Shown in pieces: positions 54,215 to 63,943 of a stretch of 64,000 nt of DNA; positions within the stretch are counted from its first letter, which is position 1, and each line of letters begins with the position of its first letter. Both the position numbers and the translations under genes were made by a program. The notes beneath the pieces were generated by a model that worked only from the letters and a program-made list of their open reading frames with translations, was not told the origin of the DNA and searched no databases. The DNA comes from Rhodospirillaceae bacterium (GTDB lineage Bacteria > Pseudomonadota > Alphaproteobacteria > TMED109): the NCBI GenBank assembly GCA_902579545.1, contig CACHHO010000001.1, positions 1 to 64,000 of the forward strand, given 5' to 3'.

Positions 54215-54225
54215 ATTAGAGTCAT

Positions 54226-54253
54226 ATTTTCCTCTGGTTTAGGAGAGGAAAAT
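54226..54253 (+). promoter_or_regulatory. Hairpin covering the ribosome-binding site and start codon
   Basis: A perfect 10-bp inverted repeat (ATTTTCCTCT, 54226-54235, and AGAGGAAAAT, 54244-54253) with an 8-base loop GGTTTAGG encloses the Shine-Dalgarno AGGAGAGGAA and the first two bases of the ATG at 54252. In mRNA this would hide both, as in translational attenuators and RNA thermometers. It has no U tract, so it is not a terminator. The stem has 4 GC and 6 AU pairs, so moderate stability is expected. Confidence 0.6.
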
Positions 54254-54458
54254 GCTAAAAATACAAAAAACGAAATTTTTTTCAAGTAACTTGGTAAAAA
54301 AACGAAATTTTTTTGTAAATTTGTTGATTTTATCATCTTTAGCATTTGTTTTTATAAAAAACTCAGATAAAATTCGTTACACCTATGTAACATCTGAACA
54401 AGGCGATGTATATATTTTAGATAGATTTGCTGCCTCTATAGAACTGGTTGAAAAGTAA
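54252..54458 (+). CDS. Small membrane protein of unknown function
   Basis: This 68-aa protein has one membrane helix (about 22-42, FFVNLLILSSLAFVFI) and an outer part KIRYTYVTSEQGDVYILDRF, matching the end of the preceding protein. Its SD and start codon lie inside the hairpin at 54226-54253. The stop overlaps the next ATG as TAATG, so it and the next gene are coupled. Confidence 0.65.
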   Translation: MLKIQKTKFFSSNLVKKRNFFVNLLILSSLAFVFIKNSDKIRYTYVTSEQGDVYILDRFAASIELVEK

Positions 54459-54751
54459 TGGCTGAAGTTATTTTTTTAGTAATAGTCGCTATTTGCATAA
54501 TTGCATTATTTGCTATTGAAGGAAATAGAGCTAAACAACTAGAAAAATTAGAGAGCAGAATTGAGTTTCTTCAAGATAGATTATTAGAACTTGCTACTAG
54601 AACTGATATACAAGATGCACTTTTAAAACTTAAGGCAAACGATCCTGATAGAAAACTAATTAAAGTTACTAATCAAGAAACAGGTAATGTAAAATTAAGA
54701 GTAGTTACAAGAGATGGCAAAGAAATAAAAGATATTAAAATTAATAGTTAG
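54458..54751 (+). CDS. Small membrane protein with coiled coil
   Basis: This 97-aa protein has an N-terminal membrane helix (about 3-21, VIFLVIVAICIIALFAIEG), then a charged coiled-coil-like segment (QLEKLESRIEFLQDRLLEL), and ends in a short beta-rich part (KLIKVTNQETGNVKLRVV). It is coupled to the preceding small gene. I recognise no family. A terminator hairpin follows at 54756. Confidence 0.6.
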   Translation: MAEVIFLVIVAICIIALFAIEGNRAKQLEKLESRIEFLQDRLLELATRTDIQDALLKLKANDPDRKLIKVTNQETGNVKLRVVTRDGKEIKDIKINS

Positions 54752-54755
54752 TTAT

Positions 54756-54779
54756 AATAATAGGCACTTGCCTATTATT
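54756..54779 (+). terminator. Intrinsic terminator after the small membrane protein group
   Basis: A perfect 10-bp stem (AATAATAGGC and GCCTATTATT) closes a 4-base loop ACTT, followed by T-rich sequence. It lies 5 bases after the stop of the third small gene and ahead of amtB, which has its own SD. The T tail is weak, so efficiency is uncertain. Confidence 0.6.
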
Positions 54780-54861
54780 TATACATTTTATCTTATACAT
54801 ATATATTGTATTTAACTACACTTCTGCTACCTTTTTTTTTTTAACTTTAAAGGAGCAAAAA

Positions 54862-56181
54862 TTGCTAAAATTAATTACATTATTTATAGGCTATGTCATG
54901 ACAGTAAACTTAGCCTTTGCAGATGGCCATGAGATAGCTGAAGTTGCTGTGGCTGATCCTGCAGAAATTACATTTGTTTTTAACACATTATTATTTTGTA
55001 TAGGTGGCTTTTTAGTTATGTGGATGGCTGCTGGTTTTACTATGCTAGAAGCTGGTTTAGTAAGAGGAAAAAATACAGTAGTAATTTGTATCAAAAATCT
55101 AGGGCTTTTCTCAATTGCTGGAGTTGCTTACTACTTAATTGGATATAATTTAATGTATGCTGGTGTAGATGGCGGGTATATAGGCTCATTAAGTATTTGG
55201 TCAAGTGGTGTAGGTAATCCTGATGATTTAGTTGGTCAAGGCTATTCACCAGCGTCCGACTGGTTTTTCCAAATGGTTTTTGTAGCAACTACTGCTTCTA
55301 TAGTCTCAGGAGCATTAGCAGAAAGAATATTAATATATCCTTTTTTCGCATTTATTTTGGTACTCACAGCTATTTTGTATCCTATTTCAGGTTCTTGGCA
55401 ATGGGGAGGCGGATGGCTCAGTGAAATGGGTTTTTCTGATTTTGCAGGCTCTACTATAGTTCACTCTGTTGGTGGATGGGCGGCTCTTGTAGGAGCATTA
55501 GTACTAGGAGCTAGAAAAGGCAAATTTAATGATGACGGTACTGCTAATGTAATGCCAGGATCATCAATTCCTATGGCTACTTTAGGAGTTTGGATACTTT
55601 GGTTAGGATGGTTTGGTTTTAATGGTGCTTCCCAACTTGCTTTAGGCTCATACGCAGATGCAGACGCGGTTGCAACTATTTTTGCTAATACTACTATGGC
55701 AGCAGCAGGAGGTGTATTAGCTCCTATGATTTTAAGCAGATTAATTTATGGAAAGACCGATATTGGAGCAACTTTGAACGGAGCTATTGCAGGTTTAGTA
55801 AGTATTACTGCGGAACCCTTAACGCCTTCGATTTTTCAAGCAATAATTATTGGTGGCATAGGTGGTATAATATGTATGTTCGGGATGAAACTATTAGATA
55901 AGCTTAAGATAGATGATGTTGTTGGTGCAATACCAGCTCACTTGTTTGCTGGCATATGGGGAACGCTTATTGTCCCATTCTCAAATGGTGATACTTCATA
56001 CGGAACTCAGATCGTAGGTATATTAGCTTTCGGTGTATTTACGGTAATAGGATCAACAATAGTATGGTTAATACTTAAATCCACTGTAGGCATCAGAGCA
56101 ACAGATGAAGATGAAGAGTATGGTCTTGACTATACTGAATCTGGATCGGTAGGGTTAGAATACGTCTCAAAAAAGAAATAA
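54862..56181 (+). CDS. amtB: Ammonium transporter AmtB
   Basis: This 439-aa AmtB/Mep/Rh channel conducts ammonium/ammonia across the inner membrane. An N-terminal signal (about 1-20, ending AFA) and eleven membrane helices are visible. The twin-His pore residues are His201 (STIVHSVGG) and His360 (IPAHLFAG). The start is TTG, with AAGGAG 6 bases upstream. The cytoplasmic tail is acidic. No glnK/glnB accompanies it, although AmtB is usually GlnK-gated. A strong hairpin follows its stop. Confidence 0.95.
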   Translation: MLKLITLFIGYVMTVNLAFADGHEIAEVAVADPAEITFVFNTLLFCIGGFLVMWMAAGFTMLEAGLVRGKNTVVICIKNLGLFSIAGVAYYLIGYNLMYAGVDGGYIGSLSIWSSGVGNPDDLVGQGYSPASDWFFQMVFVATTASIVSGALAERILIYPFFAFILVLTAILYPISGSWQWGGGWLSEMGFSDFAGSTIVHSVGGWAALVGALVLGARKGKFNDDGTANVMPGSSIPMATLGVWILWLGWFGFNGASQLALGSYADADAVATIFANTTMAAAGGVLAPMILSRLIYGKTDIGATLNGAIAGLVSITAEPLTPSIFQAIIIGGIGGIICMFGMKLLDKLKIDDVVGAIPAHLFAGIWGTLIVPFSNGDTSYGTQIVGILAFGVFTVIGSTIVWLILKSTVGIRATDEDEEYGLDYTESGSVGLEYVSKKK

Positions 56182-56194
56182 CCTTCCCTTAAAA

Positions 56195-56223
56195 GTAGCA
56201 AAGGAAAAATTTTCCTTTGCTAC
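56195..56223 (+). terminator. Strong hairpin terminator after amtB
   Basis: A perfect 14-bp inverted repeat (GTAGCAAAGGAAAA and its complement) with a single central base lies 14 bases after the amtB stop, followed by CTTCTATAATTTT. The near-uninterrupted stem would be very stable. A U tract is only partial, so it could also protect the 3' end of the message. Confidence 0.7.
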
Positions 56224-56259
56224 CTTCTATAATTTTAGATAGTATTACATCATATTATC

Positions 56260-56553
56260 ATGAATTCTTTAGTAATACTCATAAGTCAAGTAATAGAACT
56301 TTTTATATGGCTTCTTATAATACAGGCAATACTTAGCTGGCTTGTTGCATTTGGTATAGTAAATACTCAAAGTAATTTTGTTAATATGGTCGGAAATTTC
56401 CTCTACAAAATAACAGAACCCCTTCTAAAGCCTATAAGAAGGCTTCTACCAGAATTTGGGGGGGTAGATATATCACCAGTAATATTAATAATTTTATTAA
56501 TTTTCTTTAGGAATTTGCTATTTGAATACTCAGGCTTATTAAACTTTAGTTAG
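56260..56553 (+). CDS. YggT-family membrane protein
   Basis: This 97-aa protein has two membrane helices, the first near residues 8-30 ([15 protein letters not shown]) and the second near 73-92 ([14 protein letters not shown]), separated by the YggT signature segment [17 protein letters not shown]. YggT proteins are widely conserved and linked to membrane or ion homeostasis. It is convergent with argG and overlaps it by 4 bases. Confidence 0.88.
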   Translation: MNSLVILISQVIELFIWLLIIQAILSWLVAFGIVNTQSNFVNMVGNFLYKITEPLLKPIRRLLPEFGGVDISPVILIILLIFFRNLLFEYSGLLNFS

Positions 56554-57731
56554 GTTCTAAACCTTAATGACTTAAGCTTAATAAACCCCTCTGCATCTTT
56601 TTGATTATAAATATTATCTTCTTCAAAAGTTGATAATTCCTTGTTGTAAAGACTATATCTTGACTTTCTTCCTAGAATGCTAATTACACCTTGCCTTAAA
56701 AATAATTTTATATGACCCTCAACTTTTTCTTGGCTTATATCTATTAAGCTTTGCATCATTTTTCTTTCAGTACTAAACCATAAACCTTCATAAATAACTT
56801 TAGCATATTTAGGCATAATCTCATCTTTTAGAGAAATTGTAGGCCCATCCAAAGTCAAGCTTTCCATAGCTCTATGAGCTTCTAATAATATTGTACCACC
56901 TGGAGTCTCATATACACCTCTAGATTTCATCCCGACTGTTCTATTCTCAACTATATCCTTTCTTCCAATCCCATTTCTTCCTCCTATTAAATTCAATTCT
57001 CTTATCAATTGATAAGGAGATAGCTTTTTATTGTTTATTTTTACAAGGTCACCCTTGTAGAAACTTAATGTTATAATTTCTCCTTTAGAACTAGCCATAC
57101 TTGGTTCTTTTGTCATTCTAAACATTTTTTTGTCTGGCCCTTTCCATGGATCCTCTAATATTTTACCTTCATAAGATATATGTAATAAGTTAGCATCCAT
57201 AGAATACGGAGGATCCTTTTTCTTAGTCCCAGGAACAGGAATTTTATGCTTATACGCATAATTCAAAAGCTTTTCTCTAGAGTTTAAACTCCACTCTCTC
57301 CAGGGAGCTATAACTTTTATCTTGGGATTGTGAGCATAATATCCTAACTCAAACCTAATTTGATCGTTTCCTTTACCTGTTGCTCCATGAGAAACAAAAG
57401 TAGCATTATATTTTTTTGCTATTTCTATTTGCTTTTTTGCTATTAAAGGTCTTGCTATAGCTGTACCAAGTAAATAGTTTCCTTCATACACTGTATTCGC
57501 TCTAAACATAGGGAATATATATTCTTTAGCAAAAATATTTTTTAAGTCAGATACTATAACTTTTTTTGCACCCATTTTTTTAGCATTATTTTTTGCTTCT
57601 TTTAATTCATCTTGTTGTCCAACATCTGCAATAAATGCTATAACATCAAGTCGCTTCTCCATTTGCAACCACTTAAGTATTACTGAAGTATCTAGTCCTC
57701 CTGAATATGCTAAAACTACTTTTTTTCTCAT
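56550..57731 (-). CDS. argG: Argininosuccinate synthase
   Basis: ArgG condenses citrulline and aspartate with ATP. The P-loop is [16 protein letters not shown], with [17 protein letters not shown] and [11 protein letters not shown] also typical. I choose the ATG at 57731 ([14 protein letters not shown]-like AGGG), giving 393 aa; a frame 36 bases longer would run into the end of rlmN. It is in the same direction as rlmN, directly downstream. Confidence 0.95.
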   Translation of the reverse strand: MRKKVVLAYSGGLDTSVILKWLQMEKRLDVIAFIADVGQQDELKEAKNNAKKMGAKKVIVSDLKNIFAKEYIFPMFRANTVYEGNYLLGTAIARPLIAKKQIEIAKKYNATFVSHGATGKGNDQIRFELGYYAHNPKIKVIAPWREWSLNSREKLLNYAYKHKIPVPGTKKKDPPYSMDANLLHISYEGKILEDPWKGPDKKMFRMTKEPSMASSKGEIITLSFYKGDLVKINNKKLSPYQLIRELNLIGGRNGIGRKDIVENRTVGMKSRGVYETPGGTILLEAHRAMESLTLDGPTISLKDEIMPKYAKVIYEGLWFSTERKMMQSLIDISQEKVEGHIKLFLRQGVISILGRKSRYSLYNKELSTFEEDNIYNQKDAEGFIKLKSLRFRT

Positions 57732-57742
57732 TATTACCCTTT

Positions 57743-58801
57743 TTAAATCGAATTTAATTGTCCACATGCAGCAAGAACATCATTTCCTCTTGGTGTTCTT
57801 ACTGTAGCAACTATTTGACCTTTTTCCAAAATATATTTTTTAAATTCATTTATCTTTTTTGATGAAGAAACTTTATATTTTGAGCCTGGCCAAGGATTAA
57901 AAGGTATTAAATTGATTTTTGCTCTAAAAGGTTTTATTAACTTTATAAGTTCTTTGGCATCTACTAAAGAATCATTTACTCCATCTAGCATTATATATTC
58001 AAATGTAATTCTCTTATTTCTTCTTCTAACACTATAATCCTTTAAAGCGTTTAAAAGAATTTTAATAGGCCATTTTTTATTTATAGGGACTAAATCATTT
58101 CTAACGTCATCGAAAGCAGCATGTAAAGATACTGCTAGATTAACATCACTATCCTCCTTAAAGTTTAATATTTTTGGAACTACTCCGGAGGTAGATAATG
58201 TTATCTTTCTTTTTGAGAAAGCTAAACCTTTTTCATTTGTTAAAACACTTATCGATTTAAGAACGTTATCATAATTATAAAATGGTTCTCCCATCCCCAT
58301 AAAAACTATGTTGGTTACCTTTCTTTCATCACTATTTTTCCTCCAATCATCTAATTCATTTTTCACAAAAATTATTTGACCAATAATTTCTGACATAGCT
58401 AGATTTCTTAAATATTTCATAGTTCCTGTATGACAGAAAGAACAAGACAAGGTGCAGCCAACTTGCGAAGACACACAAACGGTTCCCCTGTTTTTTTCAG
58501 GTATATAAACAGTTTCAATTTCTTTTCCATCTCCCAATGAAAGCAACCATTTCTTTGTTCCATCTTTTGAATGTAAATACTTTTTAACTTTTAGCTTAGG
58601 TATTTCATATTTACATATGATTTTTCTTAGAAGATTATTGGAAATATTATTTATTTCTTTTAGATTTGATATTCCTTTTACATAAAGCCAATTCCATATT
58701 TGTTCTGCTCTAAATGTTTTTTCATCTATATTCAAAAAATAGGATTTAAGTTCATCTATAGAAAAATTATAAATATTATTTTTCAATTTAATTAACCACA
58801 A
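57743..58801 (-). CDS. rlmN: 23S rRNA/tRNA adenine C2-methyltransferase RlmN
   Basis: RlmN is a radical SAM enzyme making m2A2503 in 23S rRNA and m2A37 in tRNA. The cluster motif reads [11 protein letters not shown] (C-x3-C-x2-C), with the preceding QVGC and the [12 protein letters not shown], and the C-terminal reactive Cys in AACGQLNSI. It is 352 aa. It overlaps the IalB-like gene by 10 bases. Confidence 0.96.
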   Translation of the reverse strand: MWLIKLKNNIYNFSIDELKSYFLNIDEKTFRAEQIWNWLYVKGISNLKEINNISNNLLRKIICKYEIPKLKVKKYLHSKDGTKKWLLSLGDGKEIETVYIPEKNRGTVCVSSQVGCTLSCSFCHTGTMKYLRNLAMSEIIGQIIFVKNELDDWRKNSDERKVTNIVFMGMGEPFYNYDNVLKSISVLTNEKGLAFSKRKITLSTSGVVPKILNFKEDSDVNLAVSLHAAFDDVRNDLVPINKKWPIKILLNALKDYSVRRRNKRITFEYIMLDGVNDSLVDAKELIKLIKPFRAKINLIPFNPWPGSKYKVSSSKKINEFKKYILEKGQIVATVRTPRGNDVLAACGQLNSI

Positions 58802-59307
58802 TAAGTACTAATTTTTTTTATTGCCTTATTAAAACCTTTTAATGAATAAGTATCTTTTGTATCAGTTCCTCTTTTAGATCTGCCATTTGCAATTAATATA
58901 TTTCCTTTAATCATTTCACTAATAATCTCTTTATCTGTTTTGGTATCAGATCCTGTCCATGCAGTCTGGCCAAAAGTACTTAATTTAAAAGTTTTTTTAT
59001 TATCAATTTCAATTAAGGCCTTGCTTTTATCAGGAAATGAATACCCAAAATCAATACCTATAATGTTTTTATTCACCTTTTTTTCACTATTTCTGTATAC
59101 AACAATTCTAACCCTACCTCGCATTGTATAATCTCCTTCTGATTTTTTTGGTTGAGCAATCATATAGCATAAAGTTTTTGATTTAGAATATATTATCCAC
59201 TCATCATATTTTCCTATTTTTTTTGTACCTGCCTCATTAGCAGTTATTTCATATCCAGAAAAAAAGAAAAATAAATTAAAAAATATTGCAACCTTAATTA
59301 ATTTCAT
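58792..59307 (-). CDS. IalB-like secreted protein
   Basis: This 171-aa protein has an N-terminal signal peptide (FFNLFFFFSGYEITANEA) and the invasion-associated-locus-B pattern: YDEWIIYSKSKTLCYMIAQPKKS, GRVRIVVYRN, IGIDFGYSF, TAWTGSDTKTDKEIISEMIKG and SLKGFNKAIKKI (here split). In alphaproteobacteria such proteins are periplasmic or outer-membrane and not necessarily linked to virulence. It lies upstream of rlmN. Confidence 0.8.
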   Translation of the reverse strand: MKLIKVAIFFNLFFFFSGYEITANEAGTKKIGKYDEWIIYSKSKTLCYMIAQPKKSEGDYTMRGRVRIVVYRNSEKKVNKNIIGIDFGYSFPDKSKALIEIDNKKTFKLSTFGQTAWTGSDTKTDKEIISEMIKGNILIANGRSKRGTDTKDTYSLKGFNKAIKKISTYCG

Positions 59308-59374
59308 ATTTACTCCTTTTAAGTAATCGGTAAAAATAGTTTTAATTTAAAAAATTACTAAGGTCTATAAGAAA

Positions 59375-60346
59375 ATGTATAGTATTGTTGTAAAAAAATA
59401 TGGTTCTCCTGATGTTCTTGAATATGTAGAAACCGTATCAAAGAAAATAACTAATAATTCTGTCCGAATAAAAGTTCATTCTGTTGGAGTTAATTTTGCT
59501 GACATATTAACAATAAAAGGAAGATATCAAGAAAGACCAAGACCTCCTTTTTCCCCTGGATTAGAAGTTTCAGGAGAGATTTTGGAAGTTGGAAATAGTG
59601 TATCTAATCATAAAATAGGGGACACAGTTATAGCCATTATGAAATTTGGAGGATATCAGTCTGAAGTAGTGGTCCCTGCTGAAAATACTTACAATTTGCC
59701 TAAAAGCATGCCATTAGACATTGCTGCCGGCTTTCCAGTTACTTATGGAACAGCATATAGTGCATTAGTTTCGAAAGCAAAAATTAAAAAAAACGAAATT
59801 TGCCTTGTGCTTGGTGCTACTGGAGGAGTAGGAGTTGCAACAATAGAAATAGCAAAAGCTTTAGGCTGTAAAGTAATCGCTTGTGGAGGTGATGATGATA
59901 AGTTAAAAGGTTGTATTAAAGTAGGTGCAAACCACGTAATAAATTATAAAAATAATATATTAAAAAATGAATTAAAAAGACTCAATATTAAGGAAGTTAA
60001 TGTTATTATTGATATGGTGGGAGGGCAAGTTTCTTTAAATGCAATTAAATCACTAAGCTGGAATGGAAGAATTATTATAGTCGGATTTGCTTCAGGTGTA
60101 ATTCCTGATATACCAGCTAATAGATTATTATTAAAAAATGCCTCAGCTGATGGATTATATTGGGGCGAACTTGCCTATAGAACACCCAATCAAATAAAAA
60201 AAGACTTTTTAGACTTATTTCATCTATATGAAAAAAAACTAATTTCACCGGTAAATCACAAAATATTTAGGCTCAAGGATGCTTCAGATGCCTTAAATTA
60301 TCTATTAGCAAGAAAAAACATTGGTAAGCTTATATTAAAAAGCTAG
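59375..60346 (+). CDS. Zeta-crystallin-type quinone oxidoreductase
   Basis: This 323-aa zinc-free medium-chain reductase has VNFADILTIKGRYQ, PPFSPGLEVSGEI and the cofactor motif LGATGGVGVATIEIAKALGC. Members reduce quinones or enals with NADPH. It is of the same superfamily as acuI at 32511 but clearly different in sequence. It is convergent with the CoA-transferase genes, ending 1 base from them. Confidence 0.87.
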   Translation: MYSIVVKKYGSPDVLEYVETVSKKITNNSVRIKVHSVGVNFADILTIKGRYQERPRPPFSPGLEVSGEILEVGNSVSNHKIGDTVIAIMKFGGYQSEVVVPAENTYNLPKSMPLDIAAGFPVTYGTAYSALVSKAKIKKNEICLVLGATGGVGVATIEIAKALGCKVIACGGDDDKLKGCIKVGANHVINYKNNILKNELKRLNIKEVNVIIDMVGGQVSLNAIKSLSWNGRIIIVGFASGVIPDIPANRLLLKNASADGLYWGELAYRTPNQIKKDFLDLFHLYEKKLISPVNHKIFRLKDASDALNYLLARKNIGKLILKS

Positions 60347-60347
60347 T

Positions 60348-60974
60348 TTAAAACAAAAGTTCAGTTTCTGTTTTATTTATTAGACTCTCTTTTGTAACAT
60401 TATCGGCTATTTCTTTTACTTTTACTCCTTGGTTTATTTCAAATACACCTAAATTGGTAATGATCAAATCAACAACTTTTTTTCCTGTTAAAGGTAAATC
60501 ACAATTATTAACTATCTTAGGACTACCATCTTTAGCATTATGATCCATCAATACCAAAACTTTTTTAACGCCTGCAACTAAATCCATTGCTCCCCCCATT
60601 CCTTTGACCATTTTCCCAGGTATCATCCAATTTGCTAAATCACCTTGTTTAGATACTTGCATTGCACCTAAAATTGATAGATCTATATGCCCTCCTCTTA
60701 TCATTGCAAAAGAATCAGCTGATGAAAAATAACTGGATTCTGGAAGAGAAGTAATAGTTTGTTTTCCTGCATTTATCAAGTCAGGATCTTGCATACCAGG
60801 TTTTGGGAATGGGCCCATACCTAACATGCCGTTTTCGCTTTGTAATGTAATATTTTTTTGTTTATCTATGTAATTTGCTACTAAGGTCGGCATTCCTATG
60901 CCTAAATTTACATAAAAACCATCCTTAAGCTCTAAAGCCGCTCTTTTACACATCTCTGCTCTATTCCAACTCAT
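60348..60974 (-). CDS. scoB: 3-oxoacid CoA-transferase, beta subunit
   Basis: This subunit of succinyl-CoA:3-ketoacid CoA-transferase contains the catalytic Glu in LQSENGMLGMGPFP, with VNLGIGMPTLV and GGAMDLVAG. It is 208 aa, normal length. Its start overlaps the alpha-subunit stop by 1 base. The enzyme activates acetoacetate by exchange with succinyl-CoA for ketone-body-type metabolism. Close relatives act on other 3-oxoacids, so naming is by family. Confidence 0.92.
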   Translation of the reverse strand: MSWNRAEMCKRAALELKDGFYVNLGIGMPTLVANYIDKQKNITLQSENGMLGMGPFPKPGMQDPDLINAGKQTITSLPESSYFSSADSFAMIRGGHIDLSILGAMQVSKQGDLANWMIPGKMVKGMGGAMDLVAGVKKVLVLMDHNAKDGSPKIVNNCDLPLTGKKVVDLIITNLGVFEINQGVKVKEIADNVTKESLINKTETELLF

Positions 60975-61687
60975 TAATCTTCACTTAATGTTAGGTTCTC
61001 TATGGCTTTACTATAGTTTAAACCTTTAATAATTCTTTTAACATATATTCCAGGTGTATGAATTTGGTCAGGATCTAATTCTCCTACTTCACAGATTTCT
61101 TCAACTTCTGCTACTGTATTTTTACCAGCTGTTGCCATAACTGGATTAAAGTTTCTGGCTGTTTTTCTGTAAATCAAATTACCAGCTTTATCTCCTTTCC
61201 ATGCCTTAACTAAAGAAAGATCAGATATTAGACCACTTTCTAAAATATATTCTTTACCTTTTATAGTTTTATGTTCTTTATTTTTAGATACCAATGTACC
61301 TACGCCGGTGGCAGTAAAAAATGCTGGTATACCTGCTCCTCCAGCTCTTATTCTTTCTGCCAAAGTACCTTGAGGATTAAATTCTAGCTCTATTTCTTTT
61401 GATAGGTACTGTTTTTCAAATAATTTGTTTTCCCCTACATAGGATGATATTGCTTTACTAATTTGTTTTGTCTCCAATAATAGACCTAAGCCATGTCCTT
61501 CTGTGCCTGCATTATTTGATATAACTGTAAGGTTCTTAACCCCACTGTCCCTTAATGATAATATTAAATTTTCTGGTAAACCACATAAGCCAAAGCCTCC
61601 TGACATTATTGTCATACCATCAAATAATAATCCTTCAAGTGCGTCTTCAGGAGAATTATAAAATTTTTTATAATCGTTATTTTTCAT
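60974..61687 (-). CDS. scoA: 3-oxoacid CoA-transferase, alpha subunit
   Basis: This 237-aa alpha subunit has MSGGFGLCGLPENLI at its N-terminus and the oxyanion/CoA-binding ISNNAGTEGHGLG and FFTATGVGTLV. The C-terminal IYVKRIIKGLNYSK is typical. It precedes scoB with a 1-base overlap and is divergent from the EamA gene at 61716. Confidence 0.92.
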   Translation of the reverse strand: MKNNDYKKFYNSPEDALEGLLFDGMTIMSGGFGLCGLPENLILSLRDSGVKNLTVISNNAGTEGHGLGLLLETKQISKAISSYVGENKLFEKQYLSKEIELEFNPQGTLAERIRAGGAGIPAFFTATGVGTLVSKNKEHKTIKGKEYILESGLISDLSLVKAWKGDKAGNLIYRKTARNFNPVMATAGKNTVAEVEEICEVGELDPDQIHTPGIYVKRIIKGLNYSKAIENLTLSED

Positions 61688-61715
61688 GTTATAAATAATA
61701 ATTTAAAATTTTAAA

Positions 61716-62606
61716 ATGTCATTAAGAATTAAATCAGCATTTTGGATGCTTTTTGCATGTGTAAACTTTGCCTTATTAAATACTTTGGTAAAGTATTTAT
61801 CTTCTGAATACAGTATTTCACAAATTATTTTTTTTAGATCCTTTTTTGCAATAATTTTTATTTTACCATGGCTTTTCAATAGTGGCTTTTCTAGCCTAAA
61901 AACAAAATCATTTAAATTACAAATTGGCAGATCTTTAGTAGCAGTTGCGGCAATGTATTTGTGGTTTTACTCGATATCTAATATACCTCTGGCCGAAGCG
62001 ACAGCAATAAATTTTACAGCACCTATATTTGGCGCAATATGCGCCATAATTTTTTTAGGAGAAAAAATTAAAAAAAGAAGATTTTTTGCTATAGTCTGTT
62101 CGATTATAGGTGCAATCATAATAATAAGACCTGGTTTTTTTGAATATAACGTATATATATTAACAGCTCTTATTTCTTCATTATTAATGGGTTTAGCAGC
62201 CGTATTTATAAAAAAATTATCAACACTTGATCACCCAAATTCTGTAGTCTTTTATATGCCTGTATTGCTGACAATATTCTCTTTTATTCCATGCTTAACA
62301 TATTGGCAACAACCTAGTATAATAGACTTTATTCTATTAGTCTCTACTGGTTTAGCAGCTACACTAGCACATCAAGGTATAACTAGAGCTTTTGCTGATT
62401 CTGAGGCATCTTATGTACTTATATTTGATTATCTAAGACTTCCTTTTTCAGCTCTGTTTGCATATTATATTTTCTTTGAAATTCCTTCAATTTGGGTTTT
62501 TATTGGTAGTTTTATAATATTTATATCTAGCCTTTATATTGTAAAAAGAGAAAAAATTGCAGGGAAAAAAGAAACAGCTCCATTGATTACAGCGAAAAGA
62601 ATATAA
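61716..62606 (+). CDS. EamA/DMT-family transporter
   Basis: This 296-aa protein has ten membrane helices arranged as two EamA repeats (about 1-135 and 145-280), with an IIFFRSFFAIIFILPWL first-repeat signature. Drug/metabolite superfamily members export or import small metabolites. It is followed after 1 base by a second EamA protein, probably co-transcribed. The substrate is unpredictable. Confidence 0.85.
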   Translation: MSLRIKSAFWMLFACVNFALLNTLVKYLSSEYSISQIIFFRSFFAIIFILPWLFNSGFSSLKTKSFKLQIGRSLVAVAAMYLWFYSISNIPLAEATAINFTAPIFGAICAIIFLGEKIKKRRFFAIVCSIIGAIIIIRPGFFEYNVYILTALISSLLMGLAAVFIKKLSTLDHPNSVVFYMPVLLTIFSFIPCLTYWQQPSIIDFILLVSTGLAATLAHQGITRAFADSEASYVLIFDYLRLPFSALFAYYIFFEIPSIWVFIGSFIIFISSLYIVKREKIAGKKETAPLITAKRI

Positions 62607-62607
62607 A

Positions 62608-63492
62608 ATGTTGATTTTGCAAAAAAATTTTCATGATAATAATAATATCAAAGGAATTTTTTTTATAATTTTAGCCGCTTTATTTTTTTCCTTAATGTCT
62701 GCTTTAGTAAAAATTACATTCAAGCATCATGACATTATAGAAATTATGTTTTTAAGATCTATTTTAGCTTTTACAATTTTAGCACTCTTAATAAATGTAA
62801 AAAAAGTTAAAATAGAAAAAAGATATTATAAATTTCATTTTTTGAGAAGTTTAGTCGGATTAAGTGCAATGTTTTGTACCTTTACTGCTCTGGAGTCAAT
62901 GCCTCTATCAAATGTTACTATAATTTCGTTTGCTAAAATATTCTTTATTATTCCTTTAGCATTTCTTTTTTTTCAAGAAAAAATTAATATAAAATTATTT
63001 TTATTAGTGATAACTGGCTTTTCTGGAGTAATAATAATAATTGGTTTTGATAAAACAAATTCAGTAAATTATATTTATTATATGTTTGCTTTATCAGGTG
63101 CTTTTTGTATTGCTTTAGTAAAAATATTAATAAAAAAGATTTCCTTACATGAAGGTAGTATTAATATTCAGTTTTGGTTTAGTTTATTCAGTTCTATTAT
63201 TTTATTATTTCCTTATTTATTTTTAGCAAATTTCCCCTCTGTTATTTCTCTTTTATTGATTTTATTTATTACAATATTCAGTTTACTGGCACAATTTTTT
63301 ACTATAGAAGGATTACGATTATCTTCCCCTACTATAGTAATGCCATTTGATTTTTTTCGTGTAATATTTGCATCAGTAATTGGTGTTATATTCTTTTTAG
63401 AAAATATTTCTATATCATTATTAATGGGGTCATTGATAATTTTTTTTTCTTGCTTGAAAATAATACAATTACAAAAAATTAAAAAACTTTAA
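62608..63492 (+). CDS. EamA/DMT-family transporter, tandem homologue
   Basis: This 294-aa ten-helix EamA protein is homologous to its neighbour (both start with a membrane helix then IIF/IMFLRSILAFTIL) but has diverged. It overlaps the DUF3429 gene by 14 bases at its end, on the opposite strand. It could form a heteromeric pair with the neighbour or act alone. No known substrate. Confidence 0.83.
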   Translation: MLILQKNFHDNNNIKGIFFIILAALFFSLMSALVKITFKHHDIIEIMFLRSILAFTILALLINVKKVKIEKRYYKFHFLRSLVGLSAMFCTFTALESMPLSNVTIISFAKIFFIIPLAFLFFQEKINIKLFLLVITGFSGVIIIIGFDKTNSVNYIYYMFALSGAFCIALVKILIKKISLHEGSINIQFWFSLFSSIILLFPYLFLANFPSVISLLLILFITIFSLLAQFFTIEGLRLSSPTIVMPFDFFRVIFASVIGVIFFLENISISLLMGSLIIFFSCLKIIQLQKIKKL

Positions 63493-63943
63493 TGAGAGCT
63501 AATAACAGAAAAAAAGTTACAATTACATTAAGTTTTACTCTCAGTAAATAAAACCATTTAGGAATAACTTTTTTTTTAAATAGAAAAACCTCAAATATCA
63601 AAAATAAATTAAAAAATAAAATTATTAAAATGATTTTTTTTATTATTAATAAATTAATAAAAAACTCTATAATCATAATAATAAAAACAGGTAAAATTGA
63701 TATTACTAGTCTAAATTTAGGCTGATTTTTTTCTTTTATAGTTATACCCCAATAAATAGCGCCTACAAATGTAAAAATTAAGTAAGTATAAAATATTAAT
63801 AAATCACTAAATTTTTGAAGGTTTTTTTCGTCTAAAAGCCATATAAGTAAGGTTAGTGCAATGAAGGGAATTACTCCTAAATAAGAAAGTAAAAAAAAAA
63901 TGGCTTCTTTATTCGATTTATTTTTTTTAATAATATTTTTCAA
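63479..63943 (-). CDS. DUF3429 membrane protein
   Basis: This 154-aa protein has four to five membrane helices, with LSYLGVIPFIALTLLIWL near the N-terminus and TFVGAIYWGITI, the DUF3429 pattern. The function is unknown. The start codon is TTG and its reading overlaps the end of the upstream leftward gene by 17 bases. Confidence 0.75.
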   Translation of the reverse strand: MKNIIKKNKSNKEAIFFLLSYLGVIPFIALTLLIWLLDEKNLQKFSDLLIFYTYLIFTFVGAIYWGITIKEKNQPKFRLVISILPVFIIMIIEFFINLLIIKKIILIILFFNLFLIFEVFLFKKKVIPKWFYLLRVKLNVIVTFFLLLALIKVF

